Positions 10,131 to 19,432 of a stretch of 30,202 nt of DNA are shown here, piece by piece (the stretch's first letter is position 1; each line of letters opens with the position of its first letter). The stretch comes from Discostella pseudostelligera (Eukaryota > Bacillariophyta > Thalassiosirophyceae > Thalassiosirales > Thalassiosiraceae): assembly GCA_036940085.1 (NCBI GenBank), contig JALLBK010000283.1, positions 1-30,202 on the forward strand, read 5' to 3'. The position numbers and the translations under genes are program-made. Under the pieces are notes generated by a model that was not told the origin of the DNA, did not search any database, and saw only the letters and a program-made list of their open reading frames with translations.

Positions 10131-10443
10131 GGTCAAGGTGTTAATGGGGAATGGGGGAAATGGCGGGAAGCCGCATGTGGTGAAGAATTTCCCGCGAAAA
10201 ATCTTTCCCTCCGGATGTGCCACGTGACGTCACAAAGATACGCATACCATTGTGAGGACTTCGGAATTAGTACTACAGTTGACACCTCGCCCACCTGCGC
10301 CGCATCCATCATCATGCTGTGCTGCACCGCGCTTCGCTTCTTGCTTCTTCTTCTCCAAGCTCCATCTCTATCCAACAATAAACAACACCGAACAATTACC
10401 TCTATGCCTAGTACCATAAATTCATCAATAAAAGCAATCGACC
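10131..10443. promoter_or_regulatory. Bidirectional promoter with G-box/CRE and E2F-like sites
   Basis: 313 bp between the start codons of the PhyH-family gene (-) and the plastid protein (+). It contains ATGGCGGGAA at 10160-10169, a palindromic E2F-like site TTTCCCGCGAAA at 10188-10199, and the composite CACGTGACGTCA at 10221-10232, in which a G-box (10221-10226) overlaps the CRE palindrome TGACGTCA (10225-10232). In Phaeodactylum tricornutum, TGACGT/ACGTCA elements mediate CO2/cAMP control of a plastid carbonic anhydrase gene; a similar role here is inference. Confidence 0.55.
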
Positions 10444-11118
10444 ATGCGCTCCACGACCTTCATCTTACTCCTCACTACGCTCTTTCCTACTACGCCTGCC
10501 GTTGTCACGGCATTTGTATCTTCCTTTCATGGCAATGCTGTCGCTGCCGACAGCAGTCGTCATCGTCTTCACGTCACCATGAAACCCGATCCGATGAACG
10601 ATGCCATCATCGACATGAATTATGCCAAATACTGCGCCGATCACCCTGGTGAATGTGCCTTGGAGGATATGGAGCGCATTCGCAATGGTGAGTGTGTGAG
10701 TGTGAAGGATAATAGCATCAGTTTAGGACACTGATCGCTGAGACAGTCATTTGCTTTTGCCACCATCGACCTCTACAATATTGTATGCTCACAAATTACA
10801 GCACTCCACCAGGAGCGAGTTTCGCATGTGTTCACCGGAACCGATGGAATTCACAACCCTCACGGTCTCATTGAAGATATCGAGCACAAGCTTCTGGAGA
10901 ACGACCTAACGTTACAAACGGCACTGCGTCATGACATAGTTGCGACGGAACACATGCAAGAAGATACCATGGTGGCATTCGGGATAAATCCGCATTCATC
11001 AACTATGAACACACCTGTAGTTTTGGATGGAGGGTTGGATGAGGAGAGTAGTGAGGCATTGATGATATGTGTCGTGATTGCTGGATTGGCACTATTGCCT
11101 CAATTTATCGGAAACTGA
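10444..11118 (+). CDS. Plastid-targeted small membrane protein, unknown function
   Basis: Two exons: 10444-10687 and 10802-11118, with a clean GTGAGT donor, an ACAG acceptor and matching phase, giving 186 residues. Residues 1-23 form a signal peptide, followed by VTA/FVSSF with Phe24 just after the predicted cleavage site. This Ala-Phe context is the known signature for import into the complex plastids of diatoms. The mature part has a conserved-looking acidic and helical stretch (MNYAKYCADHPGECALEDMERIRNAL up to about residue 110, in pieces) and ends with one probable transmembrane helix (ALMICVVIAGLALLPQFIG). No known domain is recognised. A thylakoid or plastid envelope protein of modest size is inferred. 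The upstream region carries a CRE-type element. Confidence 0.75.
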
Positions 11119-11355
11119 GTGTCCTGAGACCGAAACTGAATGAATTGGTGAACGATCCGCTTATCTTGAATATTCGACACCTTGTGAACTAGTGCAAAAG
11201 CTCCCGACTATTCCGAAACCGACACCGTCATCGAACTCCTTCAACATCGCCATATCAATGAAGAGTTGTACGCAATATTATGGTTCATTGTACGGTGATG
11301 CAAACTTGTAATGTAGAAACGAATTGTCTGCTTAGGTAACTTCTCATTATCACCT

Positions 11356-14065
11356 CTATACTCGGTCCACAATTCTACTCACTGTTTCTCTATTCATGTA
11401 CTCGACATCATGAATGTCACTGTAGGACGAGGAATGTATGACTTCAAGCGGTACATCAAATAGGTTTGATGCACCTGCTAACTTTTCACGCTTCATCCTC
11501 TGCAGTGTTGCCTTATCGAGAAGTCGAAATCGAGAATGTGCTGGCGGTGGTCGAGCCGAGATTCTTCGCAAGTCTCGATAACCTGCCAATTGTTGCATGT
11601 CTTCGGGGAAAACATCTAATCCAGAACGGCGATATCTTCCAACAACTAGTTCCATGCCATCCAACTCACTCACGAGGAACGGTGGTTTATCGTCCAAAGC
11701 AATCTCGTTTCGTGGTTTGGATGTCGATACACTGACTGCATTGGCTCTATCAATCAGTTGTTGCGTAGAGTGTAATCTGAGAGCACGCAAGCACTTCAAT
11801 GCTAGTGCCCTTTGGTGTGCTGTAGTCGCTTTCTTTATCGCATGCTCATGCCGTTGATGTTCTGCCACAACCCGACGGCTCCAAGCCATCCAATTCTTTA
11901 GCAACTTTCTACGCAACATCTGATTACGATGGACTATGGCTCTTTCAAGCAATTCCTTGTTCGCGCGACCACCACTTGGATTCGTCGACAAGGGCTTGGT
12001 GTAATCAAGCCGAGAAAATATGTCAAGATTATCAGGCGCCACAGATGGTAACTGGTGCGGCGAAATGCCCAGAAACCGACGAATCATTACCACCAGCCTC
12101 ACTTTCGATCGTAGTAACTGGATGCCCCTCAATTTCGGGCCTTTTTTCTTGATGAATAATAGTCTGAGAGTATCGAACTGCAAGGTTGCGCGCCTCAACA
12201 ACCGACACCTCATTGACACGGGCCTTTCAGCGGGTATTATTTTGGAGCCAACAATCGAGATGATGCCCGCAGCCGGAGGATGTTGTGCACCGTCATTCTT
12301 GCTACTTAATGCCACTGACGCAACTTGTTCGCTTCCAGCTGATTGTATCGACGGCAGATTCGATTGCCCAATAGACTCTTTTGCAAATGTATCGGATGCA
12401 ATGCAGATCGTTGAGGTTGGTTGAGTAGTTGGAACACTGCATGATATTGCTCCATCTGTGTTACGACCTTCGATCGAGGATGCATTCGTAGGATTGGGCA
12501 TGATTTGTGCACTGGATCGAGCAATAGAATGAGTTTGGGTGCAATCCGTGTATGTGGACTCTCTATCCGCAGTATCTGGCTCCGGATCTACTGCTCCTGC
12601 AATTGCATCTTCGGATAGCGCATCCTTTCCGCTTCCATAATACCAGCGTCCGAATCGCCTCAAATTCTTCTCCGTTTGTAATGAATCTTTGCTCGACATT
12701 ACACTATCGGAGATGCCACTTTCCATGGCATTCCTCTTGACCTCCATGTCCTTTTCGGCGAATACGAGCTCTCTCATGCAGAATCCGTATCTGGCAACAC
12801 TGTTTGTGCTCCACCATTGCACATAGCGGCGCCATTCATCATTACACTCCTCTAAATCAAGCGCGCTCGTCGGAATGACGAGCCCTGAGTCCTTTGCATT
12901 GTTTTGAACCTCTCTGTCTCGTATGCTCGCCAGAAGCTAGATGGATTGAATTGTGATTGGATGATGTTATAAAACAATACGATGCAATTGCATTCCAATA
13001 CGAACATACCTCTACCTCCTTTTCTGTTCGAGAAATTATTGAGTCAAATGGCGGAAATATATCTGACATCAGGGCATCACCCTGTTCAGGAACATCGGAC
13101 TTCGGTGCAAATGATTCAATGTGTGCCTCAATCATTCTTGCAAACACCACAAATTGATGGAAGGTTATTGCATTCGCAGCATGCCGAAGTAACCCGTCAT
13201 GCGTCGCGAACGGTACGCCTTTGCGAACGATTGAAAGGGACGACCGAACGTCTTTCCAGTGTAGCTTGCCAAGATTTGTTGCATCTCGAAGTACTGGCCA
13301 TGCAAAAAGACGACCAATATCGAGCAACGTGTGGGCAACTTCTTCGGCATCATCGTCCAACAAAACGAAAGTGCTCGCGTTCATTTCCAGCACAGAATTC
13401 ATAACGTTCAATGGATGCTTGAACTCTACCTCGTCCTGGCCTTTCGTGATGGGCTTACCCACCAATTCACTGTACGCAAGCAGATGTTCCCAAGCTTTTA
13501 GATCGATGTAGGTTTCGTTGTTCTCTTTCTTTGCAATAATATTTGTAGCGGAAGAATCAATTGCGCAATCGAAATCAAGCATGTAGGCTCCCTCGTTGGC
13601 TTGAACAAGTTGGACTACCGGAGTCGGAATGAACGTGTGCAGATCACAGTTGCTGTTGGTTGATGCAACATTTTCACTTGATTCTTCCCCATCTTCCTCC
13701 CCGTTACGGTCAACAACATGAGCGACGTTAGCATCTCCAGAGTTGATAACGTTGGCGTGGATTGCGCTCCTGACGACAAACGATGGAGGTGATATCACTC
13801 TCAAGGAGTTCCTTGCTTCAATTGCCCGAGAATCATCTTTCTCGAAGTTAGCATCTCCAGAATTGATGGCGTTGGTGTGGATTGCGTTTATGACGACAAA
13901 CAATGGAGGTGATATCACTCTCAAGGAGTTGTTACTTGCTTCAATTGCCTGACAATCATCTTCCTCGACGTTATCGTCATTGAAATGAACGACGTTAGCA
14001 TCGTCAGCGTTGCTAGCTTTATTGTGGATTGCATTCCTAACGACAAACGATGGAGGTGGGATCAT
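11356..14065 (-). CDS. Large protein of unknown function with N-terminal repeats
   Basis: Two exons: 14065-13010 and 12936-11356, joined by a 73-bp intron with a GTATGT donor and CTAG acceptor in phase 0; 878 residues. Residues 1 to about 125 hold three imperfect repeats of 40-50 residues built on SLRVISPPSFVVRNAIH followed by an acidic Asn/Asp stretch. The middle part looks globular (LAYSELVGKPITKGQDEVEF, then a region rich in His and Phe). The C-terminal exon has basic segments with Trp and Leu (LLKNWMAWSRRV, LALKCLRALRLH) whose spacing loosely recalls centrin-binding Sfi1 repeats; this is weak. No catalytic motif or membrane helix was seen. The ATG at 14065 lies inside the first repeat, so the start may be wrong. 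It follows RRS1 head to tail with only 141 bp between. Confidence 0.7.
13690..14065 (-). repeat. Three coding repeats of about 120-150 bp
   Basis: Three tandem DNA copies share blocks such as GACGACAAACGATGGAGGTG and, further on, CAAGGAGTTCCTTG (plus-strand reading). Two copies are about 120 bp apart, the third about 150 bp. They encode the N-terminal repeats of the unknown protein. Similarity runs a little past the chosen ATG, into DNA whose frame is broken by a 2-nt length difference. Confidence 0.8.
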
Positions 14066-14206
14066 CAAGGAGTTCCTTGTTTTTCAAAATTTGAATGATT
14101 GAACAATGATGATTTCATTACAATAATCGCTTACTCTTGCTATGTGAAAGTCAGTTTTGTCAGCGGAATAGCAACCTAGAGGCATCCAACAGAATCGATG
14201 GAGCAT

Positions 14207-15962
14207 CTACTTCAACCGTTTCTTCGTCATCTTCTTCATCTTACCCATACCAGCACGACCCTGATCAAAATATATACAGACGAAGTGAGTGACAAACAGG
14301 ATCATATCAACGATTATTGTTCGAAACAAGCGGTATTCACATGACGTGCACTCACCTTCTTCTTTTTGAATGATCCGGCACCAAGTCCATCATCATAATC
14401 ATAATCATACGCCGTCTCGCCCCTGGCATACTTGCCCTTCTTGACATCTCGTTCCTTCTCCTTCGACAATGAGCCATTCATCACCCTATGCAATATGTCC
14501 GCACTCTTCTGCGCCTCCGATTGCAAAAACTTCTTGTTCGTACCACCGCCGCCGCCACTTCCACCACTATTCGTCTCGAGATGTTTGCGCTTCTTCCCCT
14601 GAATCGACTTGGACAGCTGCTTCTCCGGCTCGCCCTCACGCTGTTTATCAAATCGCCCCAGCGACGCCGTCGAAACCTGTGTTGCCTTCAACGCCAGTTG
14701 TGTGGATGGTTTGCCACGTTGTGTCTTCGACTTGACATCCACCGGTACTCCCACGGGTACCACTAATCCACGTTGACGATCCTTCTCTTTGGCAAGTGTA
14801 CGCTGCTTCGCTAGTCGATCATTATTCTTGGAAAATTTATTCGCACTGCCTCGTTCCAACATGCCTGCCTGTTCGGCATTTCTCATGCGTGCCTCCACAT
14901 TCTTATTTACTCGACCCTTCTTCTCCTCACGTAATTTCTTCCATGGATCTTGCATGGGATCATCATTCTTCTTAACTTCGATAATGGGCCAGGATTCGGG
15001 ACCAGCGTTGGCCTTGTTGGTGAGTGATCCAGTGAGATGTTTCCATTCTCCAGTAGATTCGTCGTATACCTTACGGGAACGTTTGGATTTGGGAGCGATG
15101 CCACGTTGGAGTGCAAATTCTTCCCATTTGGACTTTTTCTTTGGAGGAGGGGGTGGCTGTATGTAATAATGATTGCATGATAGGTTGTGATGATGATAGA
15201 TTAGTGAAGAGTTGAACAGTGCACCAAGAGAAAATATACAATAAAACCAAGCATGAAAATGAAACATCACAACAAGTCTACGACATTAGTCAAAACACGT
15301 ACCAATGATCTTGGCAACTTCGTCTCCGCAACCAATGGAAGCCTGGCCAATAATCCGACATCCGTCTTTTCTTTTGGTAATTTCCACAATTCACGCAATA
15401 GCTGCGTTGTACCCTCGGCTGCCTTGGCCAATAATAATGATTCATTCACTTGTAGACTAGTAGAATCCGCTGTGATTGTGGGAGAGTCTTTGTACCAATC
15501 TTCTTCATCGAGCTGCTTCTTTGCCTGTTGTTTTTGATAGAGCTCCGCGGCATTAATTTGATGTGTGTTGAATGCTAGTAGATTGGTGAGGTCGAAGGTG
15601 CATTGCTCAGTATTCGAAGAGGAGACTCCGATGTCGTCGCCATCAGCATCATCATTCTCGCCTTCTACTTCGTCGTCGTCGTCGTCACTCTCGCCTTCTT
15701 CATCGTCGTCGTCGTCATCACTCTCTTCCTCCTCGTCGTCATCAGAGTCAGAAGCCTCCACAGCATCGTCTTCATCGTCATCCTCTTGAATCTCATCTCC
15801 CTCATCGCTACCGCTGCCACTGTCTTCGCTGGCGCCATCATGATCATCGACGAAATCCTCGGCATCTGCTGCCTCGGAAGAGCTCGTAGAGGTAGCCTCG
15901 TCGTGGTCGTTGGCGTCGGGCATGATTTTCGATGCCGCTTTGCGATCATTATTTCGGGCCAT
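14207..15962 (-). CDS. RRS1: Ribosome biogenesis regulatory protein RRS1
   Basis: Three exons: 15962-15303, 15156-14356 and 14260-14207, all phase 0, giving 504 residues. After a 110-residue acidic N-terminus the conserved core begins (TFDLTNLLAFNTHQ, TTQLLRELWKLPKEK, LPLVAETKLPRSL). It continues across intron 1 into KKKSKWEEFALQRGI, RSRKVYDESTGEWKHLTGSL and DPMQDPWKKLREEKKGR, a close match to RRS1. The last exon adds a short basic tail (GRAGMGKMKKMTKKRLK). In yeast, RRS1 acts with RPF2 in the nucleolus to bring the 5S RNP (5S rRNA, uL18, uL5) into the pre-60S particle. The protein is longer than yeast (about 200) or human (365 residues) because of the acidic start and Gly/Lys-rich tail. Another in-frame ATG at 16052 would add 30 residues; 15962 was preferred because the extra part looks unrelated. 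Confidence 0.92.
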
Positions 15963-16547
15963 GGTTGATGGAGATGGTGATGATATGATGTGTTGGCAAT
16001 AGATACTAGAGAATGGCCTACGGGCGAGAGGCGAGGCCATGGCCAGGGGCATGGTGAAGATCAGCTATGGAAGATGCAGATGGGTGGTGGCGGCGGGCCG
16101 GCGGCCGAACGACGGACCGACGAAGGATCCACTGGTTAACGCCAAAAAAAGTGTTGGCGGCGGCAAAAAGAGTTCATAAACTTCTTTATGTCCGCCTCAT
16201 GCAACAGGGTCTTCTTGGGCTCACTTGGTCTCGCGTTGTGCGATCTTGGCCTGCTCTAGCGGAGTTGGCTTCTTTCGAAATGGATTCATATTGTAGATGT
16301 AATGACGATGACGATGAAGAGAATATTTATATTTAATGATTGCTGCAATATCTACTGAGTAAGATTAGTTGTATGACCGGACCGACGAGAGGGTATGGTA
16401 TCATGGTATCGTAGGTGGTAGGGATAGGGAGACGTGGGCTCCTCGGACTGTGGATGGCCGGCCTTGCTTGCATCGTTTTGGCGGGAAGCTGCCGAAGGCA
16501 CGAGGACGTGGCATCGTTCTGGCGGGAAGACGACGACTCGACTCAAA
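15963..16547. promoter_or_regulatory. RRS1 upstream region containing an orphan exon
   Basis: 585 bp between the RRS1 start and the stop of the DA1-like gene. It contains the ESCRT-III-like first exon (listed separately), a GGCCATGGCC palindrome near 16035, and two GGCGGGAA sites (TTTTGGCGGGAA at 16476-16487 and TTCTGGCGGGAA at 16518-16528). No other gene is seen. Confidence 0.5.
16225..16289 (-). pseudogene. Orphan first exon like VPS2/CHMP2 (ESCRT-III)
   Basis: ATG at 16289 opens a 65-nt reading frame starting MNPFRKKPTP and continuing EQAKIAQRET up to a GTGAGC splice donor at 16224. The pattern MNxFxKKPTPxEA...KRET is the N-terminus of VPS2-type ESCRT-III subunits, which build membrane-scission filaments in endosome sorting. 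The rest of the protein (about 200 residues) should follow on the minus strand, but after the donor only 260 bp remain before RRS1 starts, and no frame there reads like an ESCRT-III helix. It is therefore a truncated gene copy, an assembly error, or chance similarity over 21 residues. Two GGCGGGAA elements lie 190-240 bp upstream, at the usual distance of promoters in this window. Confidence 0.4.
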
Positions 16548-18696
16548 TTACCATGTTGGGAAGGAATGATGCAATGCCACGTGATAGAGCAGCTCCTGTA
16601 TCCCCATTTTGGCGTATGCACGTGCTGCCAATCGGAATCCTTCTCCGTACACACCATCATCAGTTTCGATGCAAAACCTAAAGTATTGGCGTAACTTCTC
16701 ATCAGACGGAATGGAGTCGTCTCCTATCCCTCCTCCTTCGTCGATGTCGATGTCGTCCTCCCTGACTTCCTCTTCACCAAGAACGTCATAATCTGTGGTA
16801 GTAATCTGGTGTCGTTGTTGGTTCTGGCCGTAGTACGACGAATGCTGCTGCTTCGTATTGGGATCTAATCCGTCGCCTAAAAATAAGTGTGCTATCAACT
16901 GGGCAATTCCCTCTTCCACTTCGAGAGGTAGTGGGTTAGCGTGAGAGAAGTTTGGATGGAGCTTGACGTAGGCGTGAGTTGCCTCTGTTGATCATACATG
17001 TGTCCAAGAATATTGCAACAAAAAGCACCGAGTTAGGATACATGGCGCAAGTGACCACTGCTGAGATGAGGATGATCATAATGTTCGTCCGATGAAAATG
17101 GTCTATCATCGTGAGAAGTAGAGAGCAGGAACGTACCGTGAGCCAAAATGCTAGCCGTCAAATCAGAGGGTAATCCACTCAAGCACAAAATGGCTGTCAC
17201 CCCAACTCCGCCTCCGCCTACACTATCTAAACGTGCAACATTGTCATGCTCAGACAAACACAAACCTCGAGTCATTATCTGGTTGCTTCCAAAGTGATAA
17301 TTTCGGAGTTCTTTCATATTGTCATTCAATGCCTCCAATCCGACCATCATTATAGGGATGTTCTTCAGATCCTGACGGGTTACTCCGCCCTTGATTCTTC
17401 TACCTTCTTTGTTCGTGGTGCTGATGCAGCTGTCTTCGGGCGTTATTAGACCCAGTGGTCCCTCGAAAAAGTCAATAACCTGCATGTTTCATGTGAATGT
17501 ATCAGGAACATGATCATTCTTGAGCAGCAAAGCGAAATCAGTCTTACAATAGAACTTACCCGATCCCAAAGCGGTACGACATCATCCGAGGATGTAACAA
17601 CCGTCCGACAACACGCCAGGCATAGGCATTGTTCGGAATTCGGGTCTCCGACATTGACAAAATGCTTCGCCGGAGACGCTAATGCAGGCTCAAATCGATG
17701 ACAGCCCGCGCATCGACGTATCGTTCTCTCGCCAACTTGTCCACGACCAGCGTCCGTGGTCGACGACACTTCAGGAATGGTGAAGCTGTCTTCTCCTTGT
17801 TCGCCATCACCTCCTCCTCTAGAATCATAAAAGTAGTCTATACCCACTTGTTGCTGCCGCTGCTGTTGTTGCATCATCATTGTGTCGCCGCTGCTTGCAG
17901 TAGTCTCGACGTGATGGGGACACATGCGTTCATTACTAAAAAAGGGATGCTTGAGGAATTCCACCTTGGTGGTCCTTCTCCACTTAATATTTCGATTGCT
18001 AAGAATCAGAGTATCGTGGTCAGGAGCGCTACTGTTGCCGACCATGATCCTATCATTGTCAAAAGAATTTTGATTGCTAGCAGCAGCTTCATTAATACTG
18101 GTAGTATCACCGCCGTAATTAGACGACAAGTCCTCGATCAGCTTTGTTGACATCGGCAATGGTTGCTCGCATACCACACACAGCCAGCCGAAACGATGGG
18201 CAAAGCACGCACGATGGAAAGGATGTTCGTCGTCATCTTCTTCGGTTTGGATATCGAAGCTATCGTCATTCACCAGTTGATGATTAGCATGACGACGATT
18301 AGTAGGAGGAGTATCAGTGTTATAGTTGTTGTTATTGTTGTCGGCTTCAATGTCGTTGGTACCATTATCGTCCGCCATTGACTGCCTTGTTGATCGTCGT
18401 TCCCTCGTTGTCGCTCCCTTCTTCTTGTTCAATTTGGAATAACAAAATTCTTCACGCTGTGGTTTGATCGGGGCATGACAATGCAAGCAAACGAAGCAGT
18501 CGATATGGTACCGCCGCGGCGAAAAATGCTGCTGGATGTGGACATGACGGTCCGAGGGTGCAATTGGACGTCTGCACGTGTGACATACCAAGGCAGCATT
18601 AGTAGTAGCGTGAGCAGGAGATGCAGATGTGGGATGCTGATTTGACGACGACTGCTTCTTGCGACGACAGCCTCGGCAGAAAAAACAACATGCCAT
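16548..18696 (-). CDS. DA1: DA1-like LIM-domain metallopeptidase
   Basis: Three exons: 18696-17560, 17479-17137 and 16984-16548 (introns of 80 and 152 bp), giving 638 residues. The LIM finger has C38-x2-C41, then H64-x2-C67-x2-C70-x2-C73. Its second half is split by about 90 low-complexity residues and completed by HPFHRACFAHRFGWLCVVC. A LIM-like segment follows (KHPFF..ERMCPHH; RRCAGCHRFEP). The peptidase domain has TRGLCLSEHD, VTAILCLSGLP and SILAHEATHAY, with the zinc motif H493-E494-A-T-H497, then VEEGIAQLIAH and VYGEGFRLAARA. Plant DA1 is a ubiquitin-activated peptidase that cleaves growth regulators. Plants have HEMMHAW, here HEATHAY. No ubiquitin-interacting motif was found in the N-terminus. 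The Glu of HExxH is encoded across the second intron. A cellular role in growth control is inferred from the family only. Confidence 0.9.
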
Positions 18697-19432
18697 TGTG
18701 ATGAGGATGACAAGAGAGGGTCCTACTGCAGGACCAGCAGTGGTGTAAAAGGACGATGACGACTACCGCTAACACTAACACGAGCTTCTTCTGCGCATCA
18801 TCATTCCCTTCCATAGTACTGCTGTTTGCCTATTCGAATTATTAGTCGAGTAGATAATAAGCCGGGCGTGTTCAAGTGATGTAGACGAGGCACTGGCACT
18901 CTACCTGCCATAGTAACGAATGGTACGTGCTGGGTCGGAGAATTGGTCTTGAACCGTCTTGAACATGCATGTGTGCAAATTATTACCTCTAGAGTGTCCA
19001 GTAGGAATTCTATCTACGAATACACTTCAACCTACTTCAACATCTGCTCGAAATTCTAGCTGGAAGAAGGAACTGACAAAATCAATAACAGATGGCAGAT
19101 AGAATTGGAAGGACGACAACGAAGGACCACAACGACAGACGGACGCCACAGGAACCCACAGGATCGCCGACGGTTGAAGCAAGTTGATAAATGGCGGGAA
19201 AGTAAAGATACAAAGCTGACTCGACTCCAATTGCTTACACGTGCATCACGATGCTTACACGTGGCAGCAATTGTGCTGACACGTGGCACAAATAATTTGG
19301 CGGGCGCTTCGAAAAATGGCGGGCATGCTGCAGCTGCAGCCGCTGACAAGACAATGACATCCAACAATTCTTTCCAAATCCAGAACCCAGAACTCATAAT
19401 TGAGAATCAATACCAACAATCCAGAGCATATT
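18697..19432. promoter_or_regulatory. Divergent promoter region, DA1-like / aromatic hydroxylase
   Basis: 736 bp between the two start codons. On the hydroxylase side it holds ATGGCGGGAA (19191-19200), three CACGTG boxes (19238, 19258, 19280) and two more GGCGGG elements at about 19296-19324. A 71-codon minus-strand frame starting at 18814 overlaps the DA1-like start in another frame and could act as an upstream ORF. No further gene is recognised. Confidence 0.5.
19238..19285. promoter_or_regulatory. Three evenly spaced CACGTG boxes
   Basis: CACGTG occurs at 19238-19243, 19258-19263 and 19280-19285, about 150-200 bp upstream of the hydroxylase ATG. The spacing of 20 and 22 bp is near two helical turns, which would place all three on the same face of the DNA. 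The second and third are preceded by ACA/TGACA and followed by GCA, so their flanks are partly shared. Likely sites for bHLH or bZIP factors. Confidence 0.5.

Noticed and set aside
15963..16052. Upstream in-frame ATG of RRS1 at 16052
   Set aside because: It would add 30 residues resembling an organelle presequence to a nucleolar protein; kept only as an alternative start.
16067..16336. 89-codon plus-strand ORF upstream of RRS1
   Set aside because: No known domain; the same DNA on the minus strand reads as the ESCRT-III-like exon.
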